Shown piece after piece: positions 29,501-33,914 of a DNA stretch of 33,914 bases. The DNA is taken from positions 84,725 through 118,638 of the forward strand of contig BFEA01000506.1 of the NCBI GenBank assembly GCA_003427395.1, given 5' to 3'. A model generated the notes under the pieces. It searched no databases, was not told the DNA's origin, and saw nothing but the letters and a program-made list of their open reading frames with translations. The stretch's first letter is position 1, and every line of letters begins with the position of its first letter. Source of the stretch: Chara braunii (lineage: Eukaryota > Streptophyta > Charophyceae > Charales > Characeae). The translations under genes and the position numbers were made by a program.

Positions 29501-29830
29501 AAATGGTGGACACAATTATTGCAGGGGTACAGACGGGTTGTGGGTTCAACTTGCCAAATGTCGTGCACCAGGCTGGGTGTTCCGCCCGACCACAGTTGAC
29601 ATGTTCAGTCCATCAACTTGCAAGGTGTCGGGCGCCGGACCCCTGACCTTTTATGGAAAACAGGCACCACATACCNTCCGCCCGACCACAGTTGACATGT
29701 TCAGTCCATCAACTTGCAAGGTGTCGGGCGCCGGACCCCTGACCTTTTATGGAAAACAGGCACCACATACCTAACACGATGCCCTTTTGAATCGTGTACT
29801 GTCTGTCACAGCAACACTAAGCCAGGACAA
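29501..29830 (+). repeat. Direct repeat, right copy (partner 28462-28775)
   Basis: AAATGGTGGACACAATTATT, GCAGGGGTACAGACGGGTTG, TTCCGCCCGACCACAGTTGA, AAGGTGTCGGGCGCCGGACC and CTGTCTGTCACAGCAACACT match the left copy. The ~725 bp between the copies includes the TIR-like fragment. Confidence 0.85.
29581..29771. other. Probable assembly duplication around N at 29676 (95 bp)
   Basis: 29581-29675 and 29677-29771 are identical (start TCCGCCCGACCACAGTTGAC, end CCACATACC), with a single N between. Confidence 0.8.
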
Positions 29831-30186
29831 CATTGTCAAGGTGTCATACAAAGAGCCCCTGCCCTTTTTTACACTGTTAATTCGCATTTAATAACGACTA
29901 TTTATGTATGAAGGGCTCAAAATGCCCCGCCGCAACATTTGCCATGTCAACACCTCATATACTGACCATTTAAAGTGTCGCATGATGCCCTATTGGGCCA
30001 TGTACTGAGTGTTTATTCGCAGTCGAAATAGTTCATTTTTTGACAAAAAGTTCATTTTTTACGAAATGTGTATTTTGTACTCAGGTCTGAAAACTTTCCT
30101 ATTAAGGCAGAAACGCAGCTAGTCAGCCATACAAATGAAGTATAGCTGAGAATCTTGAGATCACATGTTTATACCAGCCTCTTGAC

Positions 30187-30229
30187 CAATCAGCTGTGTT
30201 CGTTACAGACTATAGAACACAGCTAATTG
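30187..30229. repeat. Small inverted repeat (15-bp arms)
   Basis: CAATCAGCTGTGTTC (30187-30201) and GAACACAGCTAATTG (30215-30229) pair with one mismatch around a 13-nt loop. GACCAATTAGC recurs twice just downstream. Confidence 0.65.
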
Positions 30230-30810
30230 CTAAAGACCAATTAGCTTTGTAGACCAATTAGCCTTGTCCCTTAGCAGCATGTAGGGAAGACAAATAAGGA
30301 AACGGATGATCTGAGGAAATGCAGGTTGTCCAAAATTGGATGAAGTCTCAACAGCCAATAGCTCTAAACCTCCAATAGAAATAGGGCAACCTTGACCTTC
30401 AAAGTTCAAACAGGTTTTGAGAACCCGATAGTATGGATTGGATCCACACTGTGGAACGCTAATGCAACATCGAGAGCACTAAAGGATACAGTCGAGTGAC
30501 CTTCCTGCAGAGCATTTCCCATCAACATATAGGCATCAGACGGAGCAGGAAAGTATAACTTGATGTGCCTGCCGATGTTCCAAATCTGTCTGCAAATGAG
30601 GTTGCGTTTGTGATCCAGTATCAGCCTCTCGAATGCTGGTGGCTGCCAAAGTTAGCCAATGCTTGACCCACAACGACTGGATTGAAATAACCTCAGTTAT
30701 CATCGATTTGCAGCTGATCATTGATGGTGTCACTTCTAAAGCTTTCTGCCGAAGTGTTTTTTCAGAAGGACATGACTGTGGTAGAGCTATTCATGATGAG
30801 AAAAAGTCTT

Positions 30811-30837
30811 GTGTGTGTGTGTGTGTGTGTGTGTGTG
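30811..30837. repeat. (GT)n microsatellite
   Basis: An uninterrupted GT run of about 13 units. Confidence 0.95.
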
Positions 30838-31461
30838 ATTTCCCCCACAACAGCCCCATTCCACTCAGATGCGTGGATTCAGACAAGAGGAAGCGTTTGT
30901 CCAATTGCAGACCATGAGAGCACTTGAGTTAAGATAGTCCAGCATTTGAACAATTTTACAATTAGACAGTTTTTTGGTTATCCTTGGGGTACCCCTTGCA
31001 TTTGTTCCCGCAACTCCCTTTTTACTATCCCTCGCAAGTACAAGGCTGTCCACGTTGATTGTGGTTGAGCGGCAGCTGCCCACATCCCTGTGTGCGTCAA
31101 AGGCCCACTTCCACGTGATGAAAGCAGAGTAAAGAGGAAGATATACTCCTGTTCATTTCACTTCAGACCTTCAGCTTATACTTTCTGTTCTCTTCATGAT
31201 GCTCATCCATGTATTATTTGCTAGTAGCACATTAGGGGAGGGTAAAGGGACAGGGGCAGAAAGCGGAGTTCTATAGGGAGTGGGGGGTTGTGGAGGGACA
31301 AAGGGTAGGGGAGGAAGTGGAGTGCAAAGGACAGGACAGAGGTGTGACGAACTTCACAGGATTCTAAATACTCAGCGCCGGAGCAGACTACTTGAGAATG
31401 GCACATGAGGTCAGCCATCGTTTGGGTTGCATAAGAGTTTGAGTTGAGGAGCAGTCGCTGC

Positions 31462-32004
31462 CTATGGGAAGTGGCCATCCATACAGACCGGAGTCACCGG
31501 ACAGGACTGGTTCGACTGTGGACTGTGGAAGCATTGCATCATGTTCTTGCAGTTGCAGTTGCTGCATCGAATGGCACGGTGTAGACAGACGTCACAGGCT
31601 ACGTGGCTCCTATATGCTAGGCACACACAGGCATGCCGACTGCAATTATAAAGACTTTGCCGTTCCAGCCCCTGTCTACAAACTGGACACAACATGTCAG
31701 GGTGCCGTACATGAGTGCAATGCCGACTGTCATCACACGTATCAAAACAAAAACTTGCATGCGCTATGACTTCATGGATCTTAACTATTGCTCTCTGCAA
31801 CCATAAACTGCTGAACTGGCACATCAAGTAGGGGAATGAGCCTTGTAGATAAGTTACCGCAGTTTCTGCAATGAACCCCTCGCTCGCTGGCGAAGGGGGA
31901 TGTTCGAATTTTAACACAAAAGAAAAGAACAAAAATGATAGAAAGCGTTTACAATGTGGCAACAAAAAATTTCTGCACACAGGCACAAAAAACTTAAAGC
32001 TCAA
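31462..32004 (-). CDS. Possible Cys/His-rich reading frame, weak
   Basis: The minus strand is open for 180 codons. The second half is unusually Cys/His-rich: FCFDTCDDSRHCTHVRH, MLCPVCRQGLERQSLYNCSR, HACVCLAYRSHVACDVCL, IRCSNCNCKNMMQCFHS. Several C-x2-C pairs would suit a zinc-binding module of RING, B-box or transposase zinc-ribbon type. No family signature is clear, the N-terminal part (LPHCKRFLSFLFFSFVLKF) looks non-coding, and no paralogue lies in the window. It may be an exon fragment of a decayed element or chance. Confidence 0.3.
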   Translation of the reverse strand: MSFKFFVPVCRNFLLPHCKRFLSFLFFSFVLKFEHPPSPASEGFIAETAVTYLQGSFPYLMCQFSSLWLQRAIVKIHEVIAHASFCFDTCDDSRHCTHVRHPDMLCPVCRQGLERQSLYNCSRHACVCLAYRSHVACDVCLHRAIRCSNCNCKNMMQCFHSPQSNQSCPVTPVCMDGHFP

Positions 32005-32052
32005 AGCACCGGTACACCCTCTGAGTTTTGCTTGTGGCTACAAAAACTATCT

Positions 32053-32110
32053 GCACACACACACGCACACACATACACACACAGACACACACACAGACAC
32101 ACACAGTGCA
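32053..32110. repeat. (AC)n microsatellite
   Basis: CA dinucleotides interrupted by CGCA, TACA and GACA units. Confidence 0.93.
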
Positions 32111-32152
32111 CACACTGCGCACACCCGCACACAAAACGAAAAATGTAAAAAA

Positions 32153-32720
32153 CTATACGATCCTATCACCCCCTCCCGCCGCAATGTCTGCATCGACCTC
32201 TGCCTCCTCCTCGTCCTCCTCAACACCCCCCTCGAAATCCGAGTCGCCCGATGATGCTGATGTGCTCGAGCCTGATGTGGCCGCGGATGCTAGTGCTGCC
32301 ATCGTCCTCGCCTCTCCCGTGCGCCTCCTAGTGATGCGAAGCGCTATGCCCTCCTCGGGCTCGGCGCTCAATGATGTAACCGGCGCTGCGTCCGCGTGAA
32401 CGTCTCTTCCATCTGCGAGCGCTCTCCTCCGTGGTGCACCGCCCCCACGTGTCGTGGCACGTCCCACTCCTCTCCCCCGTCCCGGAGGCCGGCCTCTGGG
32501 ACGTCCCTCTCCTCTCCCGCGCCCCACTCCGGCGGCAACGGCATCGTCGCCCGTGCGCCGAAATCCGCGGGGGTGGCTGCACGACGAAGACCAGTGTCTG
32601 GGGAGTCGTGCGCCCCTGTGCCGCTGCAATGTCCACTGGCACCCTGCGTATCCATCGTGGGAGGCGGCTGCGGTCCGGGGCCCGCGATCCCCAGTGCCAA
32701 AGAAGGATCTAGACGTGGCA
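32153..32720 (-). pseudogene. C-terminal part of an unrecognised acidic-tailed protein
   Basis: A GC-rich minus-strand segment ends at TAG 32153. Its last ~60 codons look coding (EEGIALRITRRRTGEARTMA, SASSGDSDFEGGVEEDEEEA, DADIAAGGGDRIV). A preceding RGRGEGRPRGRPPGRGRG stretch is AT-hook-like or RGG-like. An alternative frame upstream (MPLPPEWGAGEERDVPEAGL, GGEERDVP-type repeats) also looks coding, so a frame change near 32390 is likely. Low-complexity basic then acidic tails of this kind occur at the ends of many plant and algal transposon proteins. No catalytic motif is visible. Confidence 0.35.
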
Positions 32721-32845
32721 ACGGGAGCAGGGGAGAAACGCGTGCAACTGTATATCCATTCACACAAACAACTACAATGCTCTGGGACGCTGGACCCATT
32801 TTCCAGCAGGTGCTGCTCCCCACCAATGGATGGAGCCTTCTCGTC

Positions 32846-32868
32846 AAAAAAAAAAAAAAAAAAAAAAA
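32846..32868. repeat. Poly(A) run, 23 nt
   Basis: An uninterrupted A tract immediately right of the GC-rich segment. It could mark the 3' end of a plus-strand retrocopied insertion, but no target-site duplication was found. Confidence 0.85.
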
Positions 32869-32892
32869 CAACATTAACACAAATTTCGCAGC

Positions 32893-33000
32893 CGGCCCAT
32901 TAGCTGACCGAAGAACCCATCCTAAAAAAGAGGCGACCACTTCGCTGCCCCGTTGCCCATTGGCTGACAGGAGAATCCAAAGAATGCTTTGCTATAGTTA
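32893..33000. repeat. Short direct repeat pair
   Basis: GCCCATTAGCTGACCGAAGA (about 32895) and GCCCATTGGCTGACAGGAGA (about 32958) are 63 bp apart, each followed by A(C/T)CCA. Confidence 0.6.
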
Positions 33001-33107
33001 GTTCACAAAAAACAAGCCTTTAAAATTTGCAAAAATCAGGAAAACCATTTTTTTTTAATGCGAAAACAGCCTCACACACGTTGTACAACGCTGCTTGTAG
33101 GTCTCGA

Positions 33108-33261
33108 GGTCCCATTAACAAAGAGGATTGGATCGAATGCCTGAATGTGGACGTGTTTTATGCAGACATGCAGAAAAGCAGTTCAATCTCTATTTCCTGC
33201 ACCTCTCGACAAACACGTCCGAATTCTGGCATTCGATATGATCCTCTTTGCTAGAGGGACC
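33108..33261. mobile_element. Foldback/MITE-like element, copy 1 (154 bp)
   Basis: 51-bp arms (33108-33158 and 33211-33261) are inverted copies with about nine mismatches. They run GGTCCCATTAACAAAGAGGA...GACGTGTTT against AAACACGTCC...TTTGCTAGAGGGACC. The 52-bp centre contains GCAGAAAAGCAGTTCAAT. There is no coding capacity. Confidence 0.85.
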
Positions 33262-33276
33262 ANNCCCCTGGNGCGA

Positions 33277-33430
33277 GGTCCCACTNGCAAAGAGGATTGG
33301 ATCGAACNCCTGAATCTGGACGTGTTTGTGGAACGGTGCAGAAAATCTATATTGAACTGCTTTTCTGCATCTCTGCTTAAAACACGTCCAGATTCAAGAG
33401 CTTAATCCAATCCTCTTTGCTAGTGGGTCC
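33277..33430. mobile_element. Foldback/MITE-like element, copy 2 (154 bp)
   Basis: It has the same length and arms as copy 1 (33277-33327 and 33380-33430), but the centre is in the opposite orientation (ATTGAACTGCTTTTCTGC). Only 15 bp separate it from copy 1. Several Ns fall inside. Confidence 0.82.
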
Positions 33431-33882
33431 CGACCCCTGGAGNCTCTCTCAAGGCTTCTTCCAAAAAGTAAAACGGAAAGAAAGAGGCNGGGGTTNGGTG
33501 ACGGTCGTCCGGTAACNCTCCGCATCGCACCGCCGACGCAGTTGGTCGTCGCTCTTCCNTCACTATTCCGCGCTCACAGNGGAAATGTGAGGCAACCACC
33601 ACCNCGCGTCACTTTGGCGATGCCAACCATCTCAGTGAGGCGTGNGAGGTGTAGGGGTTGATGAAGAGTCCCTGNAAAGTAACGAACAACTATGTGAAGT
33701 ATGTGTNATGACCAGCGTCTCATAGGCGGTCGTCTCAGATGAAGAATGATGGAAGAATACGTTCGACAACGGAGTATGTACGTAGACGGAGTCAAAGTGC
33801 CTATGATTTAAGTTGGTTGGTGGAGCATGGACTTGGCGGTTTAGCCAGTCAATATGGAGTGCGTAGCGGTTAGTGGGGGCAC

Positions 33883-33914
<32 letters not shown>
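33431..33914. other. Low-quality end of the window, N-speckled, ending in poly(T)
   Basis: Isolated Ns recur through about 33715, suggesting a mixed or weak consensus. No gene is supported. The window finishes in a poly(T) run at 33887-33913. Confidence 0.7.

Larger units (their letters stand above)
29831..31460. other. AT-richer stretch with no supported gene
   Basis: About 1.6 kb without a convincing reading frame. The base composition is noticeably less CpG-rich than the element to the left. It contains a hairpin (30187-30229) and a (GT)n tract (30811-30837). Nothing else is recognised. Confidence 0.5.

Noticed and set aside
28462-29830. LTR retrotransposon with ~310-bp LTRs
   Set aside because: No TG...CA ends, primer-binding site, polypurine tract or pol domain. 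The interior consists of subterminal-type repeats.

Overview
This is a eukaryotic, repeat-dense window of nuclear type. It has no rRNA, tRNA or bacterial operon structure. It does have microsatellites, minisatellites, probable splice acceptors just upstream of ATGs, assembly gaps and many decayed mobile-element genes. The protein style (a long basic/low-complexity protein with a ParB-like 'VNGQHT' core and a degenerate DNA-methylase fold, a Ulp1-type protease, and a transposase-like protein of the 'DN...VGHTHTDID' type) and the very repetitive assembly would suit a large-genome streptophyte alga such as Chara. That assignment is inference from general knowledge, not something the sequence proves.

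The main structure is one very large element of about 24.4 kb, bounded by long imperfect terminal inverted repeats (TIRs). The left TIR is about 221-2047 and the right TIR about 23283-24619. Each carries a purine/pyrimidine microsatellite at its outer edge ((GA)n left, (CT)n right) and tandem 275-bp subterminal units (four left, two right). The TIRs match in order and inverted over their whole length.

Between the TIRs the genes diverge from a central repeat-filled spacer. Leftward (minus strand, 10958 to 3412) is a ParB-like/methyltransferase-like protein with an acidic repeated C-terminal region, followed by a Ulp1/C48 SUMO-protease-like domain. A strong splice-donor match at the end of the first suggests they may once have been one spliced gene. 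Rightward (plus strand, 16258 to 22786) are a large DUF7869-like putative transposase with N-terminal 'VDTD' repeats, a tandem pair of paralogous ~298/300-codon genes (A, B) and a further gene D. The spacer (10960-16257) holds a 265-bp N gap, ~118-bp tandem repeats and a 1.5-kb CCATCGC minisatellite. Nearly every element gene is broken by in-frame stops or frameshifts, so this copy is decayed.

Right of the element (24867-28322) lie three tandem copies of another unknown gene family (C1-C3). Only the last, C3 (333 aa), is open throughout. A fragment of the same subterminal repeat family recurs at 28990-29425, bracketed by ~310-bp direct repeats. The remainder (29.8-33.9 kb) is mostly non-coding, with weak minus-strand coding candidates at 31.5-32.7 kb, two adjacent 154-bp foldback elements, and a poor-quality, N-speckled end.

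A short palindromic motif, consensus TGCGARTTnAYTCGCA (best copy AAGTGCGAGTTTATTCGCAC plus TT), is scattered some 30 times through the non-coding DNA of both the element and its right flank. It is the most intriguing non-coding signal. Three single-N gaps are flanked by exact direct duplications (95, 95 and 42 bp) that look like unmerged contig overlaps.
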